From the NCBI RefSeq assembly GCF_964340395.1, contig NC_135566.1, forward strand, positions 574,001 to 638,000: a stretch of 64,000 nt of DNA, read 5' to 3'. This stretch comes from Glandiceps talaboti (lineage: Eukaryota; Hemichordata; Enteropneusta; Spengelidae). A model generated the notes under the pieces. It was given only the letters and a program-made list of their open reading frames with translations. It had not been told where the DNA came from and ran no database searches. Positions 35,701-54,897 of this stretch are shown here, in pieces. A program made the translations under genes and the position numbers. Numbering within the stretch: position 1 is the stretch's first letter; each line of letters opens with the position of its first letter.

Positions 35701-36312
35701 TTTGTGATGGAAGGATGCACTCAGTACAATGGTGTTTACACTTATAATTTTAAATATATACATGTATATTTACATTTGTTTTACAAATTACACTAATATA
35801 TACCTTGAGTAAATTCATACAGTGTACATACATGCGCATGTATACGACTGATACCTCACTCTCTGACTACAGTACAGAATTAGGAATGTAACTTAATATA
35901 GCCATAAATGTCAAACCAAATACTAGTAGTCTAGTTCCTGACGGACCGTATTCCGTACTACCATGGATGTATTAGTGTCTCACTAATACATCCATGGTAC
36001 TACTAACACTTATAGTTACATATATCCCATCCACTGCACTGTCTATGGTACATAACTTAGACTTTAGTGTGATTACGGTCCGTCAGGAACTAAACTAAAA
36101 CCAAATGTCAGTGTCATATTTTAAACTTTTTAGATTTCACGACTGCATCATGTGTTTAAATGTTCATAGATAGTAATGTTTTGAAATGTGATCTTTGAAC
36201 AGGCTTCTCCGTTCTAGTATTACCCGGGTAATATAACGTGAATAGTGCGTTGAACTCTTCCTCTCAATCGATGTCCAACCCTCCGGGGTTCAACCTACCT
36301 GAATTTCGGCAT
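29363..36312 (-). CDS. INPP5K: Inositol polyphosphate 5-phosphatase with SKICH domain (INPP5K-like), 423 aa, 9 exons
   Basis: Minus-strand exons: 36312-36299, 35077-34855, 34719-34603, 33283-33108, 32557-32336, 31630-31468, 31267-31130, 29925-29737, 29392-29363. All junctions are GT-AG and in frame. Exon 1 encodes only MPKF plus two bases. Catalytic motifs of the Mg-dependent 5-phosphatase fold appear in order: TWNIAT, GLQEV, NCHLEPH, WLGDLNYRI, RKPGWCDRIL and SDHIPV. From about residue 306 onward lies a SKICH domain (FHTTWPWSQQRDC, DWIGLFK, YVWAVKD, YVLGYF). The last exon adds nine residues. Human INPP5K, from memory 448 aa, has the same order and size. It removes the 5-phosphate from PI(4,5)P2 and PI(3,4,5)P3 at ER and plasma membranes and dampens insulin signalling. 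INPP5J is the alternative, but its long proline-rich N-terminus is absent here. All key catalytic residues are present. Confidence 0.92.
29945..30683. repeat. 35-bp minisatellite, about 21 copies, in INPP5K intron 7
   Basis: The unit contains GAATCACAGAGATATACCAA followed by TGTTACATTTTGCTA. Copies alternate between TTTTGC and TTTTAC and a few lack GA. It starts about 20 bases upstream of the SKICH exon's 3' splice site on the minus strand. Confidence 0.95.
30870..30953. repeat. INPP5K intronic repeat, copy 1 (intron 7)
   Basis: Shares AAAGCTCAG, GTTTCAACA, TGCTGATAACAGGGAACT and TCATCATTGCTTTCA with three other copies in this gene's introns. Confidence 0.7.
32003..32165. mobile_element. hAT-like MITE, 163 bp, 5-bp target duplication
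   Basis: Perfect 16-bp terminal inverted repeats CAGGGGTGAACAAATC and GATTTGTTCACCCCTG are flanked by CAAGT on both sides (31998-32002 and 32166-32170). CAGGGGT ends are characteristic of hAT elements. It lies in INPP5K intron 5. Confidence 0.85.
32634..32768. repeat. (GA)n(TG)n compound microsatellite in INPP5K intron 4
   Basis: GA repeats to 32714 then TG repeats to 32768. On the coding (minus) strand this is (CA)n(CT)n, located about 75 bases upstream of the exon 5 acceptor at 32557, so it may act as an extended pyrimidine tract. Confidence 0.95.
32855..32935. repeat. INPP5K intronic repeat, copy 2 (intron 4)
   Basis: Begins GAAAGCTCAGACACATTTAG and includes GCTGATAACAGGGAACTGAT, nearly identical to copies 3 and 4. 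Confidence 0.85.
33575..33780. repeat. INPP5K intronic repeat, copy 3 (intron 3), with tandem tail
   Basis: The shared 80-bp core is followed by three variants of a GTTGTCATGGTAACAGGGA-type unit. Part of the core is therefore internally tandem. Confidence 0.85.
34092..34278. mobile_element. Foldback MITE, about 187 bp, in INPP5K intron 3
   Basis: Arms are imperfect inverted copies of about 85 bases. They share ACACTTATTG, ACTAGTAGATGTC, TATTAC and GCAACTATTTCC, around a central TGTGGCTGAAATCGGA loop. The target duplication is unclear. Confidence 0.7.
35200..35390. repeat. INPP5K intronic repeat, copy 4 (intron 1), with tandem tail
   Basis: The same core as copy 3 is followed by several AGCAATACCATGGTAACAAG units. 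Confidence 0.85.
35934..36090. mobile_element. MITE with TA target site and nested palindrome, INPP5K intron 1
   Basis: Terminal inverted repeats GTTCCTGACGGACCGTA (35934) and TACGGTCCGTCAGGAAC (ending 36090) are each bordered by TA. Inside, 35956-36004 is a second palindrome with arms ACCATGGATGTATTAGTG and the inverse. It lies about 200 bp inside the INPP5K gene from the shared promoter. Confidence 0.8.
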
Positions 36313-36746
36313 CTTGGACGATGTGGTTATCAAACGTGCACTAATATTCTTGTTCCATAAGAAAGGGAGCAGAAATACTATGTAATCTTTAAGAAAAAAC
36401 AAAGAAAATGACGGAAGATTGATACACTACACGCGGGCACATCATCCACACTGCAACAGTACCGGTAAGTAGATACATATGTGAAGTGTGTTCTACGTCA
36501 TCAGTTCTTGTGTACTGTTACTCGCAACATACAACAAAAATGCAAATAGCCCCAAGGTTGTTCTGTTTTGGTGATATTTTGAACACGAAATGAAATACTG
36601 TGATAATTACACATTTTCCAGCAAGACACCACTCGAAAATACGCAATTACGGCCTTATTTTAGATGATTTCAAAAACAAATGCTTACGATTCGTTGTCAT
36701 TTGCCGCTGGGGGCGATATTTACAACAAAGAATCAGTGAAGACAAA
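36313..36746. promoter_or_regulatory. Bidirectional promoter between INPP5K and SMARCB1
   Basis: The start codons of the minus-strand INPP5K (36312) and plus-strand SMARCB1 (36747) are only 434 bp apart, so both promoters and 5' leaders must share this stretch. No TATA box is obvious on either side, as expected for housekeeping genes. A plus-strand GTAAGT at 36464-36469 could be the donor of a SMARCB1 5' leader intron, but the matching acceptor is uncertain. Confidence 0.7.
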
Positions 36747-45706
<8,960 letters not shown>

Positions 45707-45975
45707 TCCATTCTGATGCTTCAGATTTGGTTGCTGAAAAGTTATGGTATATTTCTGCTAGTATTGACTGCCACAGGATACACTTCTCATCACGTCATAG
45801 ACAAGAGACAAGAAAGAAACTCAAGAATCTGTCTTATTTTTTCAAATGTCAAATATTGTTTTATCTTTTGTGTTGTTATTTAAATAGTAAAAGTCTGCTC
45901 TCAGTTTGTATTAAATATCTAAGAAATAAAATTATACTGAAATACAAAGTTGTCAATATTTTGTGTGAATCTGTT

Positions 45976-45981
45976 AATAAA
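45976..45981 (+). terminator. Candidate SMARCB1 polyadenylation signal (AATAAA)
   Basis: Located 270 bases after the stop codon and followed by a T/GT-rich stretch near 46010. Another AATAAA lies about 50 bases upstream. Confidence 0.55.
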
Positions 45982-47199
45982 GGCTGTATAACATTGACCT
46001 TTGACCTCTTATTTTTTCTGGTATTTCAGAACCAAATGTGGTCATGCAATGAACAAGGTTATATTCAGTCTTAATAAGTAAAGTAGACAACAAGTTTAGT
46101 CAGATTTATTGCTGCATTTCGTACACTTGTATTGATTACCACTGTCAGCTTAAATGTCACTTAGGGTGATAAAATAGTAGTTCTGTAACTTTTTTTAAGT
46201 TTGAAATTTTGTATATAAAAGACAGATTTGTTTGGCCATTTGCCAATATCTGCTATGGATATGGGAAACTTTCTGATGACATCACATTTACCACAATGTG
46301 GTGATTCTCAGTTAAATGACTGTGTTGTGTAGTCACAATGCAGGCATTGAATAAAGACTTCAGGATATATGAGCTACATACACACAAGATGTACTATGTT
46401 GAATTCAGTATTTTTTATACCATACTATTTCAAATTGTGGGGGGAGTGCTATGTAAAACTTTAAATGACGCCACACTATGTTAGGTTGTAATCACAATTT
46501 ATGTAGACTTACTAAAAACTAAGTCATTATTAGAGGGTTTTAATGCCCAAGGGTCAATACATTGAGCAGTATATACCCCCCCTCCCCATAGTGCATGTAT
46601 AATAAATGGTAACAATGGCTCAAGCCATACGTCCACACCCTATCTTGTACAATATCTGACATATATGAACAAGTTATGTATTGCCATAGTCTGAAAGGTC
46701 CAGCCATTGGTTCACCTATGTAACCACTTAGTACTGCATTCAGGCATGAGAGAATGCTTTATATAAGGAGACGGAACGCCTGGATCTTTCAGGCTAGTAT
46801 TGGCATTTAGTTCCATATTGATGCTATTGTGTTGGTCATGTGTGTGTGTCCTATCAAGAACTAACTAATTAGATACTGGAGTTTATGTTCTGAAATTAGA
46901 ACATATTTAAGTGGCACAGGTTTACAAACATTTTACTCAAGTAAAAATAATTCGATATGGAAACCTCTAATAATGTCTTTTATGACATTACAATTTGTCT
47001 TCTGGCATTGTTAGTACAGGTGATTGCATAGTATAGGGATTTCCTCAACATTTTTATTCATATAATAAATCAGATCATTTAGAAGTTCTATCTTAATACC
47101 AGTTTTGAGTTCAGTCAATTGCAATTGATGGTTAACTGAGTATGCTTCAGTAAGTAAAATACTGTTAGTGTGTTTGAGTACCTTTGAATATATGGTTGA

Positions 47200-47460
47200 C
47201 ATCAGTGACTGAGTGGTTAGCTCATATGACCCTTACCTCTGCAGTCTGGGTTCGAACCCACCAGGCATCGGTTGGGTTTGATTAAAAAATGTAACCAGGT
47301 CTGTATGTAAGAAGGGTGATGCTCAGTTTGACCCTGCTGAACAATACAGGTTTTCCACAGGTAATCCGGTTTTCTCCTGTTTCTTCAACACTAGGGTGCT
47401 GCACTTGTGGCTACCATTCAACAAATTTTCGAATTTTATAATTAGATGAATAAAGATTAC
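47200..47460 (+). mobile_element. tRNA-derived SINE
   Basis: A tRNA-like head carries an A box (TGACTGAGTGG, 47206-47216, one mismatch to consensus) and a perfect B box (GGTTCGAACCC, 47249-47259) at tRNA-like spacing. A tail follows containing GGTAATCCGGTTTTCTCCTG, similar to the GGTTTCCTCC domain of widespread invertebrate SINEs, and it ends in an AT-rich ATAAAG tail. It is not a functional tRNA gene because the cloverleaf is not maintained. Confidence 0.75.
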
Positions 47461-48700
47461 TATTATATAGCAATAACTATGCCCAACATATATAAACTCA
47501 ACTTATGCCCCTTAAACGTATCAATTTACAGCATTTAGGATTTTTATGTATCTATGGAAACAATACTGGTAAAGGTATACTTTATGTGTGAAAGAAAATA
47601 TTTCAATATTATTCCCCAATATTTTCTTCATTCCTGGCATTTGTATTTGTACCATACCACATTCTCTGATAGTGTGTGTAGCATAATAAAGATTGAATTG
47701 AATAATTCATGAGAAAATAATGATGATTTGGAACATTTTGACTCACATTTCAAGCACCATAGAGAACTAGTGACGTAGACACGGGTTGTGACTTACAACA
47801 ACCAGGGTATATAATCCATATTTTCTGTTCAATGGCAATCTTGGCTTGTGCTTGGTGTAATTTTCAATTTTAAAGATACATAAAAAAATTTATTATTATT
47901 TGGATTATTCAATCATGCCCATAACACAAAAATTGACAAATATCATAATTGTCTCAAAAAACTGTTAGCTTCAAGAAAATGAAATTCTGAGTCATTATGT
48001 CTTGAAGTGATTAGTTTTTTCTGAAGGTAGCCTATCTGTAAACTTGTTCCAAACTAGCTCTTAATAGTCGTCAGGGTTACATAGACTTGGGAACGGAGCG
48101 AAAATTCAAAAAATCAAAATGTCAGTTTAATAGGATAGTGAAGTAGTGTAGTGGCAATAGTGGTTCAAGTCTAGGCTATTCAGAAGGTGGTGAAGATTTA
48201 AAAAAAAAATTGTTGTTCATTTTATCAGTAAATTTTGTGTAAAACAATGGTATTTTTCAGTGAAATACATTTTTATTGATTTTCATAATCATTTTTAGAA
48301 ACGTAGATTTCTACCTTTATAGAGGCACCTGATACTGATAGAAACACTTTCAGCCCAATTCTTGTTTGGGTAGGATCATTGAAGTTTATAGCCTAGTTGC
48401 TATTCAGTGCTGAATTTCATCAAGCAGTTCCGGTTGTTATTATTGTCTTTCCAGATCTTAAAATCGCTTTGTTGTGCAAAATATATACACGATGGGTGAA
48501 CTTAAAATCTTATCCTCACAGCAAAACTTGACGGCATTCTGGGAAAGGGAGGATATCACGGTGATTACTTTCTGATTCTCGTTTCCATTGCGCATGCTCC
48601 ATGCAAATCCATAGTTCAGCAGCGGCCATATTTCCAGTTTCTTTGTGACTGACGTGTTTTTACTGCTATTTTGAGTTGATTTTTGTGTATATTATCGTCA

Positions 48701-51700
48701 ATGTCAGATCAACAAGCATCCCTACTTCTCAAGAAGCAACTGTCAGGTTAGTAATATGAAAGAACCAAATTTCTACCGTGAAATGTTGTTTCTCCACAAC
48801 CTCGTCACGTACGCAATGCTACAGTTCAATGGATGGTTCTAGTTATACGACGTTTGTTATTCACGCAGAAAACAATAACTCTTTGTTGATGAATGTCTAT
48901 ATTTTGGTACAGTTATATGCTTTATTTCTCCAAAAGGGGAAAATGGATTATTATTACATTGATTCGACCTTGTAGTATTTACATTTTGGTGAAACCGGGG
49001 TTGAAACTTGTTTACTATGTCGCAAGGACAGTGAACAACAAAGTGGTGACATTATTACGCACTTTTCAGTCGCAACAGCTGATCAACAATGACCTCTCTT
49101 TGATCTCAACAGATCTCCATAAGAACCCAGTGGAAGGTTTTTCAGCTGGGCTTTCAGACGATGACGATTTCTTCAAATGGGACGTCATGATTATTGGACC
49201 GGCGGACACCTTTTAGTAAGAATTTAATGTATATTTTTAAAATGATGTATAGTGTTCAATTCAGTTCCTGTTCTATTCAACCAGTCAAGTGATTCAACAT
49301 ACATGTAATCAACTTATCAAGCAAGGCTGTTATAATGATGCAAGTGTCGCACGTGTCTAGGATTTTCAAGGAAGTGTGACTGTAAATAGTTCTTTTATCC
49401 ATGTGTTTGGAGGGAAGGTTGTGCATGTGGATGTCATACAATTTGTAAGGAGAGTGATAGCTGCAATAATTGTAGCGTCTTGCTGCAGTTTTGAGGGTCT
49501 TTTCGTCTGTTTTGGTGACTTTTTAAGTTTTAGTGTTTAACGTGCGGTTAAACACTAAAACTTAAAAAGTCACCAAAACAGACGAAAAAACCCTCAAAAC
49601 CACAGCAAGACGCTACAATTATTGCAGCTAGGAAAGTGAGTGTGTGAATGGTTTGAAAACTTATGTACAGTTACTCAGTGTACATGTATCAGTTTATAAC
49701 TAGTTCAGTAAGATGTGACCTTCACTAGATCACAAATACACATAGCCTGGCCTTCAGTGGTTCCAATTACCTGAGTTTACTATTTCAATTGTATGTGTGT
49801 GGCAAGGAATTATCTACATCAGTATTGTATTACAAATGACAGCACATGGGTTATGTGTCACAGTGTGTACTATGATGATCACTCTGGCTAACTAGTATAT
49901 AGTGACGGCGCATCAATGCCTAAAGTCACTTTGATGTGCAAAACTTAGAAATCATATGATACATCTTAAAAAGTAGAAATGAAACATAGTACAAACCCAT
50001 CTTGTTTGTAAACAGAGGTGTGGATGAAAGCATGGCTTCAAGGGAACAAAGAAAAATTGGCCTTAAGCAGGAAGTATGGGGTGTGAATCATGCACGTTAT
50101 TGACCTATAAAACAACCATTCTACATGTGGGAACAAGTATGGGTTACACAATAAATGTAGCCATCTTTATTCTGTACATACTGTGAATGAAGATTGTTCA
50201 TTTACAGTATGTACAGAACAAAGATGGTAAATATATCATTGATTCTGAACTTAATGGAAACAATACTATGTAAAAGCTAAATGACATACTATGCAAGAGT
50301 TGTACCAAACTCTCTGCGTCAAAGTGGAACTGTTGAGAAATTTCTTTGCATCTATAGTTTATAAAGAACAATGGAGAGACAAATACAAGTTTGTTTATTT
50401 TAAGTGAAATCAGCATATAGCAGAAGTGATACAGACTTGAATAAATTTGAATCCGTGTTGTACATTAACATTTTCACATTGTAAATCCTCTATTTATGGA
50501 ATTGGAATTCAGGAGATTAGGAAGTGTTAGAATCTTTCACTCCTAGCTTGTACTTGCTTGCAGTGTCTCAGTTGGCTGTGGTTTGAAGGTCAGTAATACA
50601 ACCATTGTGCAATAATATTATACTGTGCTTCCCTGTGAATTACTGTAAACCAAAACTATATAGCCTGGAAACTAAACTGGAAGCATCATAGTTTTGTCCA
50701 CTCCTATGCTCACTACAACAGACGTTTACTCTACATGGAACCGTGTCTATTCCAAGACATTGCTACCTAAACCTATTGCAACTGCTGGATTCTAAGTTAC
50801 CAATGATAATACATTGTATATAGTGTCATATTTCCACAGTAACTTGCAATGAGAACCAAATCTTGAGACCGTCTCAAAACAAATTTCATACATATCATGT
50901 TTATTGTCTCTGGAAGTGTGTGTGCTATACATGCATTGTAGTTGTATATTCAAGGACAAGGTTTGATACACAGTGGTAGTTATCCTTTGAAGGATGTTGT
51001 AGCCTTGGAGGAAGTCCTTTGAGTCTTGCTAAATAGCAAAACATTGATACTTTAAAGTGGTATATCACATCTCAAACTCAACTCAACTTTAGATTTAATC
51101 GTAATGGAGTCTGTTTTCTGGCAGAAGGAAGAAAAATATTGCATTATGATATCATTATACTTCACTACAAGTTTGAATTAAGAAAACATGTAGAAAATAA
51201 TGGCATTTTGAGCAACACAGAATAAATGACGTGGTTGTGAAATTGGTCAACTAGGGATGTTAAAAACAGAATAAAGGCTCCTGTATCCTGTGTTGATTTG
51301 AGCCACAAACAAATGACCTTGCATCAATGCTTACTAGACTATACATACATATGTTGTGCTGGTCTGTTTACAAATAGCGCAAACTTGGCAGAATGTCAAC
51401 CTAATCCATGTCTGTCTATGTAGATGTTATGTAGTAATTACAATGGAACACATGATAGTATTTATATAAAACAGAAGTGGAACTCTAAAGATTTACATGA
51501 TATCTATAGATTAATAATAAACCAAAGCATTCATAATTTTGAATGACATTTGATTTTCACCAATCACTCTTAGCTGTAACACAGCTGCCATGTCTTTAAA
51601 TCTTCTATGATCACCTCATCAGTTAGTAAATCAGCTGATGGAGTTGAACTAGATTTGTATTGATGAGTGAAATGTTCTTCAGACTAATAATGCAGACAGA

Positions 51701-54700
51701 CAGTGTTCATTGGCTCGGACTTCTTACCTTGAGTTCAAGATTCAGGCTGTGTTATGCAGGGCTCTATTTACAGCTGTTTGTGACTGGTAGCAACAACACC
51801 TCTTACATATGTCATTTAGCCCATACATCATTTAGCTCTTACATAGTATGTCATCTAGCTTACATAGTATGTCATCTAGCTCCTTACATAGTATGTCATC
51901 TAGCTTACATAGTATGTCATTTAGCTCTTACATAGTATGTCATCTAGCTCTTACATAGTATGTCATCTAGCTCCTTACATAGTATGTCATCTAGCTCTTA
52001 CATAGTATGTCATCTAGCTCTTGCATAGTATGTCATCTAACTCTTACATAGTATGTCATTTAGCTTTTACATAGTATGTCATCTATCTCTTACATAGTAT
52101 GTCATCTAGCTCTTGCATAGTATGTCATCTAGCTCTTACATAGTATGTCATTTAGCTCTTGCATAGTATGTCATCTAGCTCTTACATAGTATGTCATCTA
52201 GTTCTTACATAGTATGTCATTTAGCTCTTGCATAGTATGTCATTTAGCTCTTACATAGTATGTCATCTAGTTCTTACATAGTATGTCATTTAGCTCTTAC
52301 ATAGTATGTCATCTAGTTCTTGCATAGTATGTCATTTAGCTCTTGCATAGTATGTCATTTAGCTCTTGCATAGTATGTCATTTAGCTCTTGCATAGTATG
52401 TCATCTAGCTTTTACATAGTATGTCATTGTCATTTCTAATCCATGATGTGTAAGCTTCGTTTTGCAAAGGAAATAATTTACTTATGTCATACGATTCAAA
52501 TTTGAAAAAATGAAAACTGAGTATCAACAAGATATTTCATTGTTTTTGGATGAGCAGATACTTTAGATTATTTGATGATCTTGTCAAATTAATGTTTCAC
52601 TCTGACACAAGTGATAATTAAATTATTTGACACAATATGCACTGGTTGAGATGAGTGAGCAATTGACTATACGTAATTAATGATATATTGGGTGACCATC
52701 AAATGAACTCCTCACAAATTACATATGTGTATATTTTTAGCTCATCTGCTGTTCTGTGCTGTTGAGGAATATTTGAAATGCATTTGATTAATAATATTGT
52801 TGTACTAAGTATATCCCAAGATTTGTAATTGTAAGTGCCATAGACAGAGTGATAACTGATAATAGATACAGAAGAATGAAGTATATCTTCATTAAAACAT
52901 GGGTAACATATATTTTGTAAAACTGGTGTTCAAACCCAGTGACATATTTTAATGTAATGCAAGGTCCTCTCAAAGATGGTTGGCACTGGTGGGTTCCGTC
53001 CAATACTCGGAAACCTTAAAGGCCAGGGATTCAATCCCAGGTTTTGGCATGTGTTATCCGAACTTATCTAATCAGTGAAGCTGTCAGGATTACATATGAT
53101 CATTCTTTTGTTCAAGACCAACTGTGTCTATAGCTCTGCCAAACAATATTTTAATTCGAAATATTATTTCTAATTCAAACTTTTTATTTAACAATGTCAT
53201 TCTAGTCATTGAAATTGTTAATTCAAATTAAGAACTTGGTATAAACCTTCAATTTAAGATCTTTTGGATATGTATTTACCTGATGAATATTCATGGTTAT
53301 GAATATTATTGATCTACCAACACTCCTTTAGGGCTTAGAAGATCCCTGGATCTGTATGCATATTGTGTAATCATATTGACTTTAGAATGACAAATGTATT
53401 ACACATAAAAGTATGCATATTTTGTCCTAGACTCTCTCACAAACCTCGAAGCTTCGCATAAATAGCTAAAACTTGGGTTATTTTGTATGTATCTACTGCA
53501 TAATTGTACTCGGGGCTTCGCCTAACAGTAACACATCAACGAAATGTTAGCCCTATGTCACATGTGATCAATGAGGGCACACAGTACAGGGCTAGGGATA
53601 CTGGGATACTAGTATACAAGTACAATTATGCAGTAGATACATACAAAACAACCCAAGTTTTAGGTATTTACGCAAAGCTTCGAGGACTGTGAGAGAGTCT
53701 AATTTTGTCCCTAAGCTGTTGTAAATATATATACAGCTAAAACCAATAATGTCATTTTTTTTTTTCACTTGTAGTGAGGGTGGATTCTTCAAAGCAAATC
53801 TTATATTTCCAAAAGAATATCCTCAAAGGCCGCCTAAAATGAAATTTGTGACAGAGATCTGGCACCCAAATGGTAAGTACTGTTCATTTTGAATAGTTTT
53901 TTCCTCAGGTTATCTTTGTTTTTAGATTTGATGGAAAACAGCAGACACTTGTGTAATATTACTGTAAAAACTTAAAGTAACGTTCTAACTTTTTGTTTCC
54001 CCAGTTGAAAGGAATGGAGATGTTTGTATTTCAATTCTACATGAACCAGGGGAAGATAAATACGGGTATGAGAGTGCATCAGAGAGGTGGTTACCAGTAC
54101 ATACAGTAGAAACCATATTACTTAGTGTCATATCAATGTTAGCAGATCCTAATGATGAATCACCTGCCAATGTTGATGCTGCTGTAAGTATACATATAGC
54201 TTCACATGTCAAGTCAGTCTTAACCTTAACACCTGTCATTATAACCCTTGCCTGTCATGACAGTCAGTAGACGGTTGGTGTATGAATTTGTAAATCACAC
54301 TCCACAGATAACAAGAACACATACTGTGGGTCAGTCCTCCCATTGCTCACAATGATTGAAACATTTCCAAGATAATTTGTGAATGAGAGCACTATTTAAC
54401 ACTTGTTCAGTTACAACTTAGCATTCCTTTCAATGTCTGACAAACCATCAAACACAGGTAGCTGTACTCTGCATATGCAAAAATTAGTTACTGTGTAAAG
54501 CAATACAATCATTACCCCTTATAAATATGAGCATTTTGTATTTGAAAAGAAATTTTAGTTTGAAATATTAGGACTTTACGTTTAGATTTAATGTATATGT
54601 GTAGCTGCTGTCATGTTGTGATGTTAGGTTTGATTTGCTAATGGATGGAATTTTGAACAATCTTAAGTGTTTGGCCACAGTACCAATTTTAATATCTGGA

Positions 54701-54869
54701 GTCATATCTTGATGTAAGTTATTGTTATTTTTGTATTCAGTGTTTATTCTAACTCTTAACATGTTTGTACAACCCATAGAAAGACTGGCGACAAGATTAT
54801 TATGGCCAGTTCAAATCTAAGGTGTCAAAGTGTGTGAGGAAAAGTCAGGATTCAGCCTTTGATGATTAA
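48701..54869 (+). CDS. UBE2G1: Ubiquitin-conjugating enzyme E2 G1, 171 aa, 5 exons
   Basis: Exons: 48701-48746, 49113-49215, 53775-53872, 54005-54183, 54780-54869, all in frame. The protein begins [15 protein letters not shown] and continues with the UBC fold: [11 protein letters not shown], the PPKMKF segment, and the HPN motif [20 protein letters not shown]. The catalytic cysteine is residue 90, the same number as in human UBE2G1. The acidic loop insertion typical of G1/CDC34-type E2s ([17 protein letters not shown]) follows. It ends [13 protein letters not shown]. Length matches the 170-aa human protein. It builds K48-linked chains on ubiquitin already attached to cullin-RING substrates. 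The cytosolic location is inferred from the family. Intron 2 is 4.5 kb and full of repeats. Confidence 0.96.
49460..49628. mobile_element. Near-perfect foldback MITE, 169 bp, TA target site
   Basis: Two 80-base arms are almost exact reverse complements around a GTGC centre. The ends are GCTGCAATAATTGTAGCGTC and its complement, each bordered by TA (49458-49459 and 49629-49630), as in mariner-type MITEs. Arm similarity suggests recent insertion. Related ends occur at 8554 and 9704-9721. It lies in UBE2G1 intron 2. Confidence 0.9.
50161..50227. repeat. 67-nt hairpin in UBE2G1 intron 2
   Basis: The 30-base arms (50161-50190 and 50198-50227) pair at about 28 positions around a 7-base loop. CTGTACATACTGTGAATGA pairs with its near-complement. 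It could be a small MITE or a microRNA-like precursor. No known microRNA seed was recognised. Confidence 0.6.
51845..52430. repeat. 23-bp minisatellite, about 25 copies, in UBE2G1 intron 2
   Basis: The unit is CATAGTATGTCATCTAGCTC followed by TTA. Copies alternate CATCTAG/CATTTAG and TTACATAG/TTGCATAG. Confidence 0.95.
53010..53170. repeat. Dispersed repeat related to 63509-63671
   Basis: Shares TTAAAGGCCAGGG, TTCAATCCCAGGTT and TATAGCTCTGCCA with the element at 63509. Terminal repeats are not intact here. Confidence 0.6.
53428..53701. mobile_element. MITE, 274 bp, 9-bp target duplication (MULE-like)
   Basis: Ends TAGACTCTCTCACA and its complement are flanked on both sides by ATTTTGTCC (53419-53427 and 53702-53710). 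The two arms of about 80 bases share CTCGAAGCTT, AAAACTTGGGTT and ATGTATCTACTGCATAATTG. A 9-bp duplication is typical of Mutator-like elements. It ends 73 bases before UBE2G1 exon 3. Confidence 0.85.
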
Positions 54870-54897
54870 ACAGATCTCATCAAAATATCAAATATTG

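Larger units (their letters stand above)
45707..48700. other. SMARCB1 3' region and intergenic DNA before UBE2G1
   Basis: No coding exon was found. The first 300 bases are probably the SMARCB1 3' untranslated region. A tRNA-derived SINE occupies 47200-47460. The UBE2G1 promoter must lie near 48500-48700, where CpG content rises slightly; no TATA box is evident. Confidence 0.6.

Noticed and set aside
47206-47270. Possible tRNA gene
   Set aside because: A and B boxes are present but the acceptor and anticodon stems do not pair; it is the head of a SINE.
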